A stretch of DNA of 64,000 bases, taken from NCBI RefSeq assembly GCF_024734895.1, contig NZ_CP091430.1, positions 4,234,501 to 4,298,500 on the forward strand, in the 5' to 3' direction. The stretch comes from Paenibacillus spongiae. Lineage in GTDB: Bacteria > Bacillota > Bacilli > Paenibacillales > Paenibacillaceae. Shown piece by piece: positions 18,218 to 27,452 of the stretch. How positions within the stretch are numbered: position 1 is the stretch's first letter; every line of letters begins with the position of its first letter. The notes beneath the pieces were generated by a model. The model was not told where the DNA came from. It ran no database searches and worked only from the letters and a program-made list of their open reading frames with translations. The position numbers were made by a program, and so were the translations under genes.

Positions 18218-19380
18218 TTAAGAAGCAGAATTGTGAAGCAGTTTATGAATATGCACGGGCTCACCTTCTTGGATCGACTGATTGGCCGCATGGCCGATAA
18301 GCAGCGAGAGCGCGCCGGCAAAGCTGTCTGCCTGCTGCTTCAGCGGATCTGCGACACCGCCTTCGAACAAAGCTTTAAGCAGCCTCTCGTCGCCGCCTCC
18401 ATGCCCGCCTTCATCGGACGGAACTTCGATATCTTGATACGTTCCATCCGGCTTATAAATCCGTATCCGGTTGTCCACCTTGCTTTGGATGAGCTCCATC
18501 CGTCCGTCATTTCCGTTCAAGGTAGCTCTCCAGCCTTCGTATGGGCTATAGGCAACCAGTGAATAAGTGAGCAGAGCGCCGCTGTCGTATCGCACCTGGA
18601 CCGACATCGTATCGTAAATGTCGATTTCCTCATGGAAAACGCAGCGGTCGCGGATATAACCGTCCTCACGCTCCGCTTGGTGATAATACGCCTCCATAAA
18701 GGCATTACTAGTCAGATCCATATAAAAATCACATGAAGATTGATAAGAGCACGATAAGCACCGTTCCCCTCTCCCGATACCTCATTCGGCCTGCTATCCA
18801 GCCACCAGTTCATGATGTCAAAGTGATGCGTGGCCTTATGGACCAGCAGCCCTCCGCTCTTGGCCATCTCCGAATGCCAGCGCCGAAAATAATCGGCACC
18901 GTGGCTCCGATCCAGGTGCCATTCGAGGACAACATGGTAGACATCGCCTATGGCACCCGCGGCAAGCAGCTCTTTGACCTTGGCGAAATACGGCGCAAAC
19001 CGGAGATTGAAGGTAACGGCAACCTTTCGTCCGCTCCTCCGCTCTTCTTCGAGGATTTCCCGGTACTTCTCCGCATCGATGGTCATCGGCTTCTCGGTAA
19101 TGACATCACAGCCTGCTCGCAGCGATGCAATAATATAGGTGTGGTGGGTGTAATCTGCGCTTGCGACGATGACGACATCAGGCTTGACGGTTTCCATCAT
19201 CCGGTCAAATTCATCAAAGACAGGGACATTCCCGCATTCCGCACTCAGCAGACCGGCCCTGACGCGGTTAACGTCGTACACGCCGCAAAAATGCAGCCGA
19301 TCCCGCCACTCCCCGGACATGGGCTTGGCGAACATATGCAGAGCTCTTGCGCCGGCACCGACGAGTACGTATTTTTTCAT
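18218..19380 (-). pseudogene. Gfo/Idh/MocA oxidoreductase, disrupted by a frameshift
   Basis: Two overlapping frames encode one protein. The upstream frame (18712-19380, start ATG 19380 after GGAGGAGG) gives MKKYVLVGAGARALHMF, the dinucleotide-binding EKPMTID motif and GGLLVHKATHHFDIMNWWLD. The downstream frame resumes with RGERCLSCSYQSSCDFYMDL and continues to the C-terminal domain, ending at 18218. The switch is near 18770-18785. The segment normally between NEVSG and RGERC (an FG-x-L-x-FYG stretch in relatives) is missing, so a small deletion rather than a one-base error seems likely. First gene of the operon. It may be inactive, or an assembly error. Confidence 0.8.
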
Positions 19381-19554
19381 AAGCTGGCTAACCTCCTCCA
19401 GTTTCCGAATTTGGATCATCAATTAGCGGAAGCAATGAATTGAGCAAGACCAAATGAATAATGTAGTCGAGTCGGTTGAGTGATCCATCGATTGAATGCA
19501 GTTGGTGACCGTCAGGCATTAGCGATCATATAGATGCGTGAGTAATTATCGTTC

Positions 19555-19606
19555 ATAGTAATCGATTACTATAGCCGCATTATAGCATAAGCATTTCTTT
19601 CCTGAA
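19555..19606 (-). promoter_or_regulatory. Promoter and LacI-type operator of the Gfo/Idh-esterase-NagB operon
   Basis: On the minus strand a perfect -10 TATAAT (19579-19584) is preceded at 16-17 bases by a weak TTCAGG. At the expected start point lies ATAGTAATCGATTACTAT (19555-19572), a perfect 18-bp palindrome with the central CG typical of LacI-family operators. The LacI gene lies immediately upstream of this operon, so it is the natural repressor. Confidence 0.8.
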
Positions 19607-19799
19607 CATACCAACACGAAAATTTTATATGCAGGAACAAGGTATTCTATTAGTGATCTTTATGAATTCGATGCCATAGCTGCAGGGTCCGCCCAGTGAA
19701 CTTTCTTATCCGTGCTAATTTTGATCATAGCCTCAGTGAGTCTGTTCAGGAATTGAATAATCATCCATATCCCTGCACCCGAACAGCTAAAAAAACCAT

Positions 19800-19829
19800 A
19801 AAAAACCGGCATTGCTGTCGCAATACCGG
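19800..19829 (-). terminator. Rho-independent terminator of the LacI-family gene
   Basis: CCGGTATTGC/GCAATGCCGG stem (one mismatch) followed on the minus strand by TTTTTTATGG, 15 bases after the stop. Confidence 0.85.
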
Positions 19830-19843
19830 ATACTTACTTCTTA

Positions 19844-20881
19844 TTATTCGACTGATCCTACCTGGGCTACCGAGCTTCGTTCAAGAAGCTGTGGCTCCAG
19901 GAGGACGTCATAAACGGGATTGGTTTCTCCATTAAGCTGATCCAGCAGCATCTTGCAGGCGATGCTCCCCATCTCGTAATCGGGCTGCTGGATCGTAGTA
20001 AGCGGCGGATGAATCATCTGCCCGTAATCGATGCCGTCGAAGCCGATCACCGACATATCTTGCGGAACCTGAATTCCTCGACGCGAGAGCTCATGCATGA
20101 CTCCGAAAGCCATTACATCGTTGCACGCGAATATTGCGGTCGGCGGTTGCTCGGCTTCCAGCAGCCGGGCCGTTAATTTCTTGCCCATATTGAATTCATT
20201 CAAGCTGCTGTATACGTCATCCTCGGTCGACTCGACCGCCAACGGCTCAAGGCCCGATTCCCGCATCGCTTCCTCATAGCCTTGATAGATACTTCTTCGG
20301 CTCGGCCTGTCCAACAAAGAAGTGACATATCCGATTCGCCGATGCCCTTTGAGTTGAAGATGCTTGGCAGCCATATATCCGCCTTTGCGGTAATCAAATT
20401 CAACCTGGCTGATCCCCTCACCTTCGACCTTCTGGTCGATGGCGATCACTTTCATCCCCGTATCCATCAGCTTCTGGAGCAACTCCTGATCGCTGCCGAT
20501 GGAGGAAATGATAAGCCCCTTCACCTGCTTCTCCGCGATCGTCTTCAGGTACTCCTCCTCCAGTGCGGCGTCATGAAGCGAATTGCAAACGATGACATGG
20601 AACCGGTTCTGGCGGGCGATTCCCTCGATTCCAAGCAGTACCGATGAATAGAAGGGATTGCTGATCGACGGAATGATGACCCCGATTGTCATGCTTGAAT
20701 TCGTCTTGAGCTGCTTGCCGAGCATGTTCGGAATATAGTTCGATTCCTTGGCGATCCGCTGGATCTTCTCCCTGGTCGCGGCGCTCACAGGATAACCGCT
20801 GCCGCTGAGCACGCGGGATACCGTCGCGGACGACACTTCCGCAAGCTTGGCGATATCGTGAATGGTGATCGGTTTCTTCAC
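19844..20881 (-). CDS. LacI-family transcriptional repressor
   Basis: 345 residues. The N-terminal HTH is ITIHDIAKLAEVSSATVSRVLSGSG, with the hinge helix near IPNMLGKQLKTN. The sugar-binding core contains IGVIIPSISNPFYSSVLLGIE and MSVIGFDGIDYGQMIHPPLTTI. A GTG at 20893 overlaps the mqnD stop, but the GTG at 20881 has AAGGTGA eight bases upstream and is the better start. It probably represses the downstream Gfo/Idh operon through the 18-bp palindrome; the inducer is unknown. Confidence 0.9.
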   Translation of the reverse strand: MKKPITIHDIAKLAEVSSATVSRVLSGSGYPVSAATREKIQRIAKESNYIPNMLGKQLKTNSSMTIGVIIPSISNPFYSSVLLGIEGIARQNRFHVIVCNSLHDAALEEEYLKTIAEKQVKGLIISSIGSDQELLQKLMDTGMKVIAIDQKVEGEGISQVEFDYRKGGYMAAKHLQLKGHRRIGYVTSLLDRPSRRSIYQGYEEAMRESGLEPLAVESTEDDVYSSLNEFNMGKKLTARLLEAEQPPTAIFACNDVMAFGVMHELSRRGIQVPQDMSVIGFDGIDYGQMIHPPLTTIQQPDYEMGSIACKMLLDQLNGETNPVYDVLLEPQLLERSSVAQVGSVE

Positions 20882-20889
20882 AGCTTCTC

Positions 20890-21738
20890 TCACCTTCTGA
20901 ATCGCAGAGCGGATAGATCCACCTCGGGAACAAGGCCTTCCTGCGCCGCTCTCGTCAGCAAAGCGGTAACTGCGCCATACCCGTCCTCGCCCAAGTTCGC
21001 CGTAAATTCATTCACGTATAGATCGATGTGCGCCTTCGCGACCTCGGATGACATCTCTTGCGCATGTCTCAGAACGTATTGCTGCGATTCTTCCGGATTG
21101 GCCCATGCATATTCGACTGAAGCGCGCGTCCAGTTCGCGATCGCCTCCAAGTCTAGCGACCGCTTGGCAATAATTGCTCCAAGCGGTATAGGCAAGCCTG
21201 TGTCGGATTCCCACCAGCTGCCTAGGTCAGTCAGAAGAGACAAGCCATACGACGGGTAGGTAAATCTAGCCTCATGGATAACCAGCCCGGCATCGACCTT
21301 CCCATCCCGGACTGCTGGCATGATCTCATGAAACGGCATCACGACAATCTCGCCAACGCCCCCGGGTACCTGCTGGGCGGCCCATAACCGGAACAGCAAA
21401 TACGCGGTCGACCGCTCGCTAGGCACGGCTACCCGTCTGCCGCTCAAGACCGAAGGCTCACTGGCGGATTCCATACGGCCTGATGTCAGCACGAGCGGTC
21501 CGCACCCTCTTCCCAGTGCGCCTCCGCAAGGGAGCAAGGCGTATTCCGACAGTACCCAAGGGAGGGCGGCATACGAGATTTTGAGCACTTCAGGTCCTTC
21601 CGCGCGAACGGCCAAATGATTCGTTATGTCAATATCCGCATACGTAACATTCAGTTCCGGAGCACCCGGCACCAGTCCATGCGCCCATGCGTGGAAGACG
21701 AATGTATCATTGGGACAAGGGGAATAGGCAATATTCAT
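20890..21738 (-). CDS. mqnD: 1,4-dihydroxy-6-naphthoate synthase
   Basis: 282 residues of the MqnA/MqnD solute-binding-like fold. It opens MNIAYSPCPNDTFVFHAWAHGLV, the characteristic MqnD start, and has ISYAALPWVLSEYALLPCGGALG and KVDAGLVIHEARFTY. It catalyses the step that forms 1,4-dihydroxy-6-naphthoate from cyclic dehypoxanthinyl futalosine in the futalosine route to menaquinone. Its start overlaps the mqnB stop by four bases, so the two are translated together. Confidence 0.93.
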   Translation of the reverse strand: MNIAYSPCPNDTFVFHAWAHGLVPGAPELNVTYADIDITNHLAVRAEGPEVLKISYAALPWVLSEYALLPCGGALGRGCGPLVLTSGRMESASEPSVLSGRRVAVPSERSTAYLLFRLWAAQQVPGGVGEIVVMPFHEIMPAVRDGKVDAGLVIHEARFTYPSYGLSLLTDLGSWWESDTGLPIPLGAIIAKRSLDLEAIANWTRASVEYAWANPEESQQYVLRHAQEMSSEVAKAHIDLYVNEFTANLGEDGYGAVTALLTRAAQEGLVPEVDLSALRFRR

Positions 21739-22406
21739 GATAATACCTCCATTAATACTGTGCTAGCTGACTCCAGCGCTTGGAGCGCGTCGCCGATTCG
21801 CCATGCCTCGCGATTGCGGGGTCCTACCGCATTCGATATGGCGCGAATTTCGATGACGGGAATACCGCGCTGCTCAGCGGCAACCGCCACGCCATAGCCT
21901 TCCATCGCTTCGGCGCATGCGCCCGGGATCCTCGCGCTCAGCATCTCTGCAGTCGCAGCCGAACCGGTCACGGTTGTGACCGTCAGAATTGGACCAGAGA
22001 CTGCCGTCAACCCCGCCTCTAGCAACGCATGCACGATTCGCCGCCCGCTGATCGCATCAACGCCGATCCGGGCCGTTCCAAAACCAAGCTCGTCCAAGCT
22101 CAGGAATCCGTCCGGCGTCTCCGCGCCCAAGTCAGCCGCGACGATTTCGCTCGCTACGACAAGCGACCCGATCCCCGCTTGATCCGAGAAACCGCCGGCA
22201 ATGCCGGCACATACAATCAATCCGTACTGTCCTGCGACAAGCGCAGCCGCGGTATTGGCGGCTGCAGCGGCAGATCCTACTCCGCCGATGATAATATCGA
22301 AGCGGTCCGACTTTTGAAGTCCTCTCAGAACCGCATCCCGTTCTGCAGACACGGACGTAACGATAAGAATTTTGGAATTTGAAGTAAAGTCCGAATGTGT
22401 GTGCAT
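21735..22406 (-). CDS. mqnB: Futalosine hydrolase
   Basis: 223 residues of the nucleoside phosphorylase/hydrolase fold. Evidence: KILIVTSVSAERDAVLRGL, GVGSAAAAANTAAAL, IVCAGIAGGFSDQAGIGSLVVAS and the active-site strand ACAEAMEGYGVAVAAEQRGIP. It removes hypoxanthine (or adenine) in menaquinone synthesis and is coupled by overlap to mqnD. The start ATG has GGAGATTATTAA upstream. Confidence 0.92.
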   Translation of the reverse strand: MHTHSDFTSNSKILIVTSVSAERDAVLRGLQKSDRFDIIIGGVGSAAAAANTAAALVAGQYGLIVCAGIAGGFSDQAGIGSLVVASEIVAADLGAETPDGFLSLDELGFGTARIGVDAISGRRIVHALLEAGLTAVSGPILTVTTVTGSAATAEMLSARIPGACAEAMEGYGVAVAAEQRGIPVIEIRAISNAVGPRNREAWRIGDALQALESASTVLMEVLS

Positions 22407-22715
22407 TTAATAATCTCCTAACGACAATATGAGCAGATCCCTGCAGTGCCTGCTCGCTTCTCTATGAATTTTGTCTTGCAATTTATCTATATCATCTAAT
22501 GGAAAGTTTACACGAATTGTTCGGAAGACTCAACTTGAGCAGCCTATTGCTGCTGAAGGAATCCTGTTCAGCTTGTGCGGCTAAACCAGCAATTTGTGAC
22601 GAACTATAGACCCTTGCTAAACGTAATCAACCGTATAAATATCAAGGTCATTCAGCATTCAGCCCGTACCAAGTTAACCGAACTCCGTCATGAAGCAGCA
22701 CACTAGCGAGCGGCG
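22407..22715. other. Spacer upstream of mqnB
   Basis: 309 bases between the 378-aa gene and mqnB. A hairpin GAGCAG/CTGCTC (22431-22455) sits 25 bases upstream of the mqnB start. AT-rich sequence at 22470-22500 probably holds the mqn promoter, but no convincing -35/-10 pair was resolved. Nothing else is seen. Confidence 0.4.
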
Positions 22716-23852
22716 CTAACGGTGCCGCTTACCTCTATACAGCTCTTTGTACAGATTGCGAACGTCAAGCACATGCTCGTTCGTGACGGCTTCCCACTTC
22801 AAACCGATATCGGGGACGGGATTCCCCATTCCGAGATAACCTTCCAAGTCCAGATCGACGCTAAATTGATAGAACTCGCGAATCGCATCTATTTTTGCAG
22901 CCGGATTGAATCCGTTCCGCCCCATGGTAACGTCGCCGAGGTAGCAAACATGGTGCCCATCAAGCTTCCACTTCGTCATCAATGCTTTCGATATCGCCTT
23001 CTTCCGCTCCGTCTCCTCCGATTCGTGATCGAAGACCCAATAATGCCACGGGACCAGCCACCAGCTCGTATCCGGTAGAATGTCCGGATAAATAAACGCC
23101 TCATACCCGTAAACGTGAATCACGACACCGACTTTGCCTACATAACCAATTTCCTTCAAGACGTCTTGAACCGCCTGAAGATTAAGCTTATAGTAATGTC
23201 TCAACATCGAAGCGGCCTCATCGGACCAAATGAACGTCAGCTGTTGCCCGATCTGCTTGCAGTGCTCAATAGCAGTCGGGCAAAATTGAAAGGCTTGCGG
23301 GACTTGTTCTCCGCGCTGCTCGGCCCACTTGCCATATAATACTTGCAGAGCTTCGCTTTTGACGCCCTCAAACTCCAGAAATAAGTAATCGATTCCCGGA
23401 AACTCCGCCAGCTGCTCCCTAATGATCTCCTTGACCCTCGCTTGAAAACGGGCATCAGTGAAATCCGCGATGCTAACCGGCTGCTCCGTCTCCGCAAATC
23501 CGCCTACATCCCATTCATCAATGCTAAGGTCGCGCTCCCAAACATGCTGATCATAAGTAAGAAATTGAAGCATGGCTCCAACCGATATCCCCTTCTCGTG
23601 AAGGTGATTCACAATCCGTCTGCCCCATTCATTATCCGTTTTCACATTGGAAGCTTCAGGATGGTTGTAAAGATAAGGCAGCTTGGATTTGACGCCATTC
23701 GTATACCATTTGGTGTAGAACGTAAAGTGGTCGAAATCGATCTCGCTTTTCAACTCGTCGATCGCATTGGCAGCGGTTTCATAGTCCTGCTTCCAAAACT
23801 TGCTGATAGGATCCCGTGTGGGGACCCAGTGGTCCATGAAGCCTTTCAGCAT
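22716..23852 (-). CDS. Unrecognised protein, possible TIM-barrel glycosidase-like (378 aa)
   Basis: No family recognised. The sequence is rich in aromatics, and alternating strand/helix units suggest a barrel: FDHFTFYTKWYTNG, GISVGAMLQFLTYD, GIDYLFLEFEGVKSEALQ, VGVVIHVYGYEAFIYP, WWLVPWHYWVFDH and GHHVCYLGDVTMG. Glu in LFLEFEG follows a strand, as a catalytic acid might. No signal peptide. The open frame reaches 23990, but the ATG at 23852 has AAGGAGTGGATGGC directly upstream and gives MLKGFMDHWVPTRDP. It lies just after a strong terminator, so it must have its own promoter. Confidence 0.65.
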   Translation of the reverse strand: MLKGFMDHWVPTRDPISKFWKQDYETAANAIDELKSEIDFDHFTFYTKWYTNGVKSKLPYLYNHPEASNVKTDNEWGRRIVNHLHEKGISVGAMLQFLTYDQHVWERDLSIDEWDVGGFAETEQPVSIADFTDARFQARVKEIIREQLAEFPGIDYLFLEFEGVKSEALQVLYGKWAEQRGEQVPQAFQFCPTAIEHCKQIGQQLTFIWSDEAASMLRHYYKLNLQAVQDVLKEIGYVGKVGVVIHVYGYEAFIYPDILPDTSWWLVPWHYWVFDHESEETERKKAISKALMTKWKLDGHHVCYLGDVTMGRNGFNPAAKIDAIREFYQFSVDLDLEGYLGMGNPVPDIGLKWEAVTNEHVLDVRNLYKELYRGKRHR

Positions 23853-24031
23853 GCCATCCACTCCTTTTCCCGTGATCAATCTCAGAATCATTGTTCTTGG
23901 TCCGCTGGGGCGCATCATACTTTCTACGAGTCCTTCAACTATGCCGTTGAGTTGATCATAACAGCAGTACGTGAGTCCGTCACCATGCAATCATACATGC
24001 CTCTAGAATGCCTCCAGAACCCTCATACAAA

Positions 24032-24075
24032 AAGGATAACCCCCTGTGCCGAACAAGCTCAGAACGGTTATCCTT
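24032..24075 (-). terminator. Terminator of the FtsX-type permease gene
   Basis: AAGGATAACC (minus strand) pairs with GGTTATCCTT around a loop of about 24 bases, followed by TTTG. It starts 20 bases after the permease stop. Confidence 0.8.
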
Positions 24076-24094
24076 CTTCAGTTGTATAAGTCCG

Positions 24095-26632
24095 CTATGC
24101 TTCTTCACGCAGTTCTTCGAGCAAATTAGCCTTCTCCATTCGTCTCAAAGGCCCCTGCACCGAGAGCAGCCCGACAAGCAAGGCGGCGCCGCATGCGGCA
24201 AGCGGAGCGCCCCATGGGAATGCGAACGGGAATCCTTGGACGACGGATAGCTGAAGGTACAAAAAGTAGCTTAAGCCTACCCCTAGAACGATGCCCCAGA
24301 AGCTTCCGATCACTCCGAACCATATGCCCTCCAAGGAGGCCATTCGCCGGATTTGCCCCATCGTCATCCCAACTGCCTGCAGCAATCCGATTTCCTTGCG
24401 CCTCAGCAGCAGATTCGTCTGAACCGTATTGATAATATTCAAGCTTCCGATAACGCCGATGACGACTAAGAAGCCATAGACGAATATTTTCATCTGTAGA
24501 TTGAAATTTCGCGTTTCCTTCTGTTCCTCGGCAATATCAATCAGACGGCTGCCCGGTATCGTTAGGGCAATCTCCTCGAGCCTTTGTTTCACCGGCCCAT
24601 GATCGGCCCCGTCCTCCATGGCGACTTCGAGCCCCATCCGCGCAGTCCCATATGCCAACTCGTAATCCGATGCGTTCCGATCCTGGAGCAGCTTGGCGAA
24701 GGTTGGCTTGGCCGCAATCATAACCAACGTATTCTCCTGATATGGCGAATCGAAAGGGGATTGAGTAAGAATGCCTGCGACCGTCACCTCACGGATTATT
24801 TCCTTAGTTGGCTCGGGAGAGTAGTCGGTCATGACAGACAGCTTATCGCCTACCTTGTAACGTGTAATCGGCATGATCTCTTTCTTGCCGTCAGCTACTT
24901 TTGGTTTGACCGTCTGCACCAGGATGACACTGTCCTGGTCGGCTAATTTCTGCAGATCCGCTGTTCCGTTTTGCAAATATTTCGAAGCTTCCTTAAGTTT
25001 CGCTTCATCATACAGATACATGCTGGAGGGGACGATGTGATTGGGACCGACCCTTTCGAATTCCATGCCCGATTTCTTTGCAAAATCGCGATTGAGCTCA
25101 GAATCGGGCACCAATACCTGATAGTCAAGGTTCTGATATTTGCCATAAACCCCGTAGACGCCGGGAATATCGCCAAGCTCCTTCATGACATCGTCAGACA
25201 CGACATCGCTTGCTTGTTTCGGCTTGCCGTTATCATCGACAAGGATATCGCTGTTAAGCTGAAAGGCGATCCGGTCATCCTCGTTCGTCGTGGTCGTAAT
25301 GGTTAAGGCTGACCCGGTAAAATAGTGAAACGAGATAAACAGCGTTATGCTGATGACAATCGAGAACGTCGTAATGAGGAATTTCGTCCGGTTCCGGCGG
25401 ATATTATTCGATGCCATCCGGCCTTCGATGCCCATCAGGCCGAGCAGCGAAGGTATCCGGACGCGCTTGTAGGACTCCCGCACGATACTGCCGGCACCCT
25501 TCACCGCTTCGACCGGCGACACGCTGGAAGCCTTGCGGGCCGGGAGCCATGCCGCGACATAGACGGCCGCAAATCCCAGTACGAAGCTGCCGCCCATAAT
25601 CCACCAGTGGAAGGTTAGCTCGAACGTTTCCATCATCAGAATTTTCATTCCGTTCTGCGTCATGATCCACAGCACGAACCATAAGCCGAACCAGCCGATC
25701 AGCAGTCCTAGAGGAACCCCGATCGCCGACAGCATGGTCGCTTCGCGAAGGACCAGGCTGCGGATTTGTCCGGGAGAAGCTCCCAGCGTACGTAGAAGGC
25801 CAAACTGCCGGATTCGCTCTAATACAGCAATGTGAAAGGCATTATAGATGACAGCGATCGTCGAGAGTACGACCAGGCCGACCAAGGTGCCGAATATGAT
25901 CGCAAGCGCCTGATTGAGACTTTCGTCCCCCGATTCGCCCATAAGCGACAGGAGCTGAAAATTAGTAAACAAGCTGTCGTTAAGCTTCGTGAAGTCATCG
26001 ATCTGCCGGTTAATATCGACACCCGGCTTCAACGTCAAGAGTACCATTGCTTGAGAATCGATTGTCGTACTCGCGGAGTCTGCGTACGTAAACGCCTCGG
26101 ACGAGCCTTTCGTCTGGCTTTTCTTTTGATTGTTCAAGACGCCAACGATGTGATAGGTACGGGCTGTTCCGTCCGGACCTTGCAATTGCGTCGACCCGTT
26201 AAGCGCAGGCTTTCCCGGGAGCTTGTCGAGGAGCCATTGTTCCACAGCAAGCTCATTATCCGCCGCAGGCAAGCGCCCTTCATGGAGATGAATAGGCAGC
26301 AGCTTGAAGCCTTCTTCATCGGCCGTACTGATCTTTATGGAAAAATCATCGCTGAGCGGAGCTTCATTGCCTGTACGATATACCCCGAGCTGATCGACCA
26401 GCATATGCTTCTTCAATGTTGTGTACAGCTCCGGGTTTGGCTTGCTGTAGCTGAAATAGAAGGAGCCTTCTTCATATTTGGTATTCAGAATCATGTTGTC
26501 TTTCAAGGCCTGGCCCATCGTTCCCAGGGAACTGATCAAGGCGACGGACAAAATAATGCCGATGATGGTCAAGGCCGATTTCTTGCGCTGCTGCTTCAGA
26601 TACCGACCCGCCATTGCGCCATAGCTTTTCAT
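24095..26632 (-). CDS. ABC transporter permease with two FtsX domains (MacB/antimicrobial-peptide exporter type)
   Basis: 845 residues. An N-terminal helix (KSALTIIGIILSVALISSLGTMG) is followed by an extracytoplasmic MacB_PCD-like domain to about 235. The first FtsX domain (about 240-385) has FGTLVGLVVLSTIAVIYNAF and FGLLRTLGASPGQIRSLV. A second helix-plus-PCD unit spans 400-690, and the C-terminal FtsX domain has YGFLVVIGVIGSLNIINTV and GLLQAVGMTMGQIRRM. This layout is used for lipid, lipoprotein or peptide extrusion and resistance. Its start overlaps the ATPase stop by four bases. Confidence 0.9.
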   Translation of the reverse strand: MKSYGAMAGRYLKQQRKKSALTIIGIILSVALISSLGTMGQALKDNMILNTKYEEGSFYFSYSKPNPELYTTLKKHMLVDQLGVYRTGNEAPLSDDFSIKISTADEEGFKLLPIHLHEGRLPAADNELAVEQWLLDKLPGKPALNGSTQLQGPDGTARTYHIVGVLNNQKKSQTKGSSEAFTYADSASTTIDSQAMVLLTLKPGVDINRQIDDFTKLNDSLFTNFQLLSLMGESGDESLNQALAIIFGTLVGLVVLSTIAVIYNAFHIAVLERIRQFGLLRTLGASPGQIRSLVLREATMLSAIGVPLGLLIGWFGLWFVLWIMTQNGMKILMMETFELTFHWWIMGGSFVLGFAAVYVAAWLPARKASSVSPVEAVKGAGSIVRESYKRVRIPSLLGLMGIEGRMASNNIRRNRTKFLITTFSIVISITLFISFHYFTGSALTITTTTNEDDRIAFQLNSDILVDDNGKPKQASDVVSDDVMKELGDIPGVYGVYGKYQNLDYQVLVPDSELNRDFAKKSGMEFERVGPNHIVPSSMYLYDEAKLKEASKYLQNGTADLQKLADQDSVILVQTVKPKVADGKKEIMPITRYKVGDKLSVMTDYSPEPTKEIIREVTVAGILTQSPFDSPYQENTLVMIAAKPTFAKLLQDRNASDYELAYGTARMGLEVAMEDGADHGPVKQRLEEIALTIPGSRLIDIAEEQKETRNFNLQMKIFVYGFLVVIGVIGSLNIINTVQTNLLLRRKEIGLLQAVGMTMGQIRRMASLEGIWFGVIGSFWGIVLGVGLSYFLYLQLSVVQGFPFAFPWGAPLAACGAALLVGLLSVQGPLRRMEKANLLEELREEA

Positions 26633-27321
26633 ACGCCCCTCCCGCTGCTGCTCGTATCGTTAAGAAGGCGGCCGTCCTGCAAGGTCAGGACACGGGATGC
26701 TTCGGCGGCCACATTCATGTCATGGGTGATGACGACAACCGTCTGATGATATTGGCGTACGGCAAGCTTCAAGAGCTCGATGACTTCATTCCCGTTCTTG
26801 CTGTCGAGGTTACCGGTCGGTTCATCGGCCAACACGATGGCTGGTCGGTACGCGAGCGCGCGGCCGATTGCCACCCGCTGCTGCTGTCCGCCGGACAGCT
26901 CGGACGGCAGATGCTTCCGCCGGTCATGCAGCCCTAGCGTACGAATAAGATCGTTAATGTAAGCTTTGTCAGGCTGGCGGTGATCGAGCAGCAGAGGCAG
27001 CTGGATATTCTCTTCCACGTTCAGGACGGGAATCAGGTTATACGATTGAAAAATAAACCCGATTTTTCTGCGGCGGAATATGGCGCGCTCCTTCTCCTTC
27101 AAATCATACAGATTCTCTCCGTCTATATGTACAGTGCCGCCGCTCGGCTTGTCCAGGCCGCCCAGCAAATGCAGCAGCGTACTCTTGCCGGAGCCGCTCG
27201 CCCCCACAACCGCGACAAGCTCTCCTTGTTGTATCGAAAAGGTTACATCATGGAGCGCATTAACCTGTGTCGTACCTTTTCCATATGACTTGCTAAGACC
27301 ATCAACACTAATGACATTCAT
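26629..27321 (-). CDS. ABC transporter ATP-binding protein, MacB/LolD family
   Basis: 230 residues. Walker [22 protein letters not shown]-loop [20 protein letters not shown], signature [16 protein letters not shown], Walker [16 protein letters not shown] and H-loop [11 protein letters not shown] are all intact. The X-loop and G-Q-QQR signature are those of the MacB/LolD group that works with FtsX permeases. Located after a kinase/regulator pair, with a likely response-regulator-dependent promoter at 27397-27452. Confidence 0.95.
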   Translation of the reverse strand: MNVISVDGLSKSYGKGTTQVNALHDVTFSIQQGELVAVVGASGSGKSTLLHLLGGLDKPSGGTVHIDGENLYDLKEKERAIFRRRKIGFIFQSYNLIPVLNVEENIQLPLLLDHRQPDKAYINDLIRTLGLHDRRKHLPSELSGGQQQRVAIGRALAYRPAIVLADEPTGNLDSKNGNEVIELLKLAVRQYHQTVVVITHDMNVAAEASRVLTLQDGRLLNDTSSSGRGV

Positions 27322-27396
27322 GTATGAATCAACTCCCGATTATTTGGATTCGCAAAGATGCAAGGCGTAGGTCGCCTTCTAAATTGCATTGAACCC

Positions 27397-27452
27397 AGTA
27401 TATCTCGGTAACCTTACAGTTAAGTGGGGTGTCCGCTTACAGTTCTGTAAGC
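27397..27452 (-). promoter_or_regulatory. Candidate response-regulator boxes and promoter of the ABC genes
   Basis: CTTACAGTT occurs twice as a direct repeat at 27413-27421 and 27436-27444, 23 bases apart. The second copy also forms the palindrome GCTTACAGTTCTGTAAGC (27435-27452) over the kinase stop codon. On the minus strand the boxes read AACTGTAAG, the nearer one ending 10 bases before a -10-like TATACT (27397-27402), while no -35 is evident. This arrangement fits an OmpR-family activator, presumably the adjacent response regulator. Confidence 0.6.

Larger units (their letters stand above)
19381..19843. other. Spacer between the LacI gene and the Gfo/Idh operon
   Basis: 463 bases with no credible gene. 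It contains the LacI terminator (19800-19829), the operon promoter (19555-19606) and a 190-base leader without a recognisable riboswitch. Confidence 0.6.

Noticed and set aside
18733-19443. 236-aa plus-strand frame opposite the Gfo/Idh gene
   Set aside because: An antisense shadow of the disrupted oxidoreductase; no start signal and no recognisable domain.
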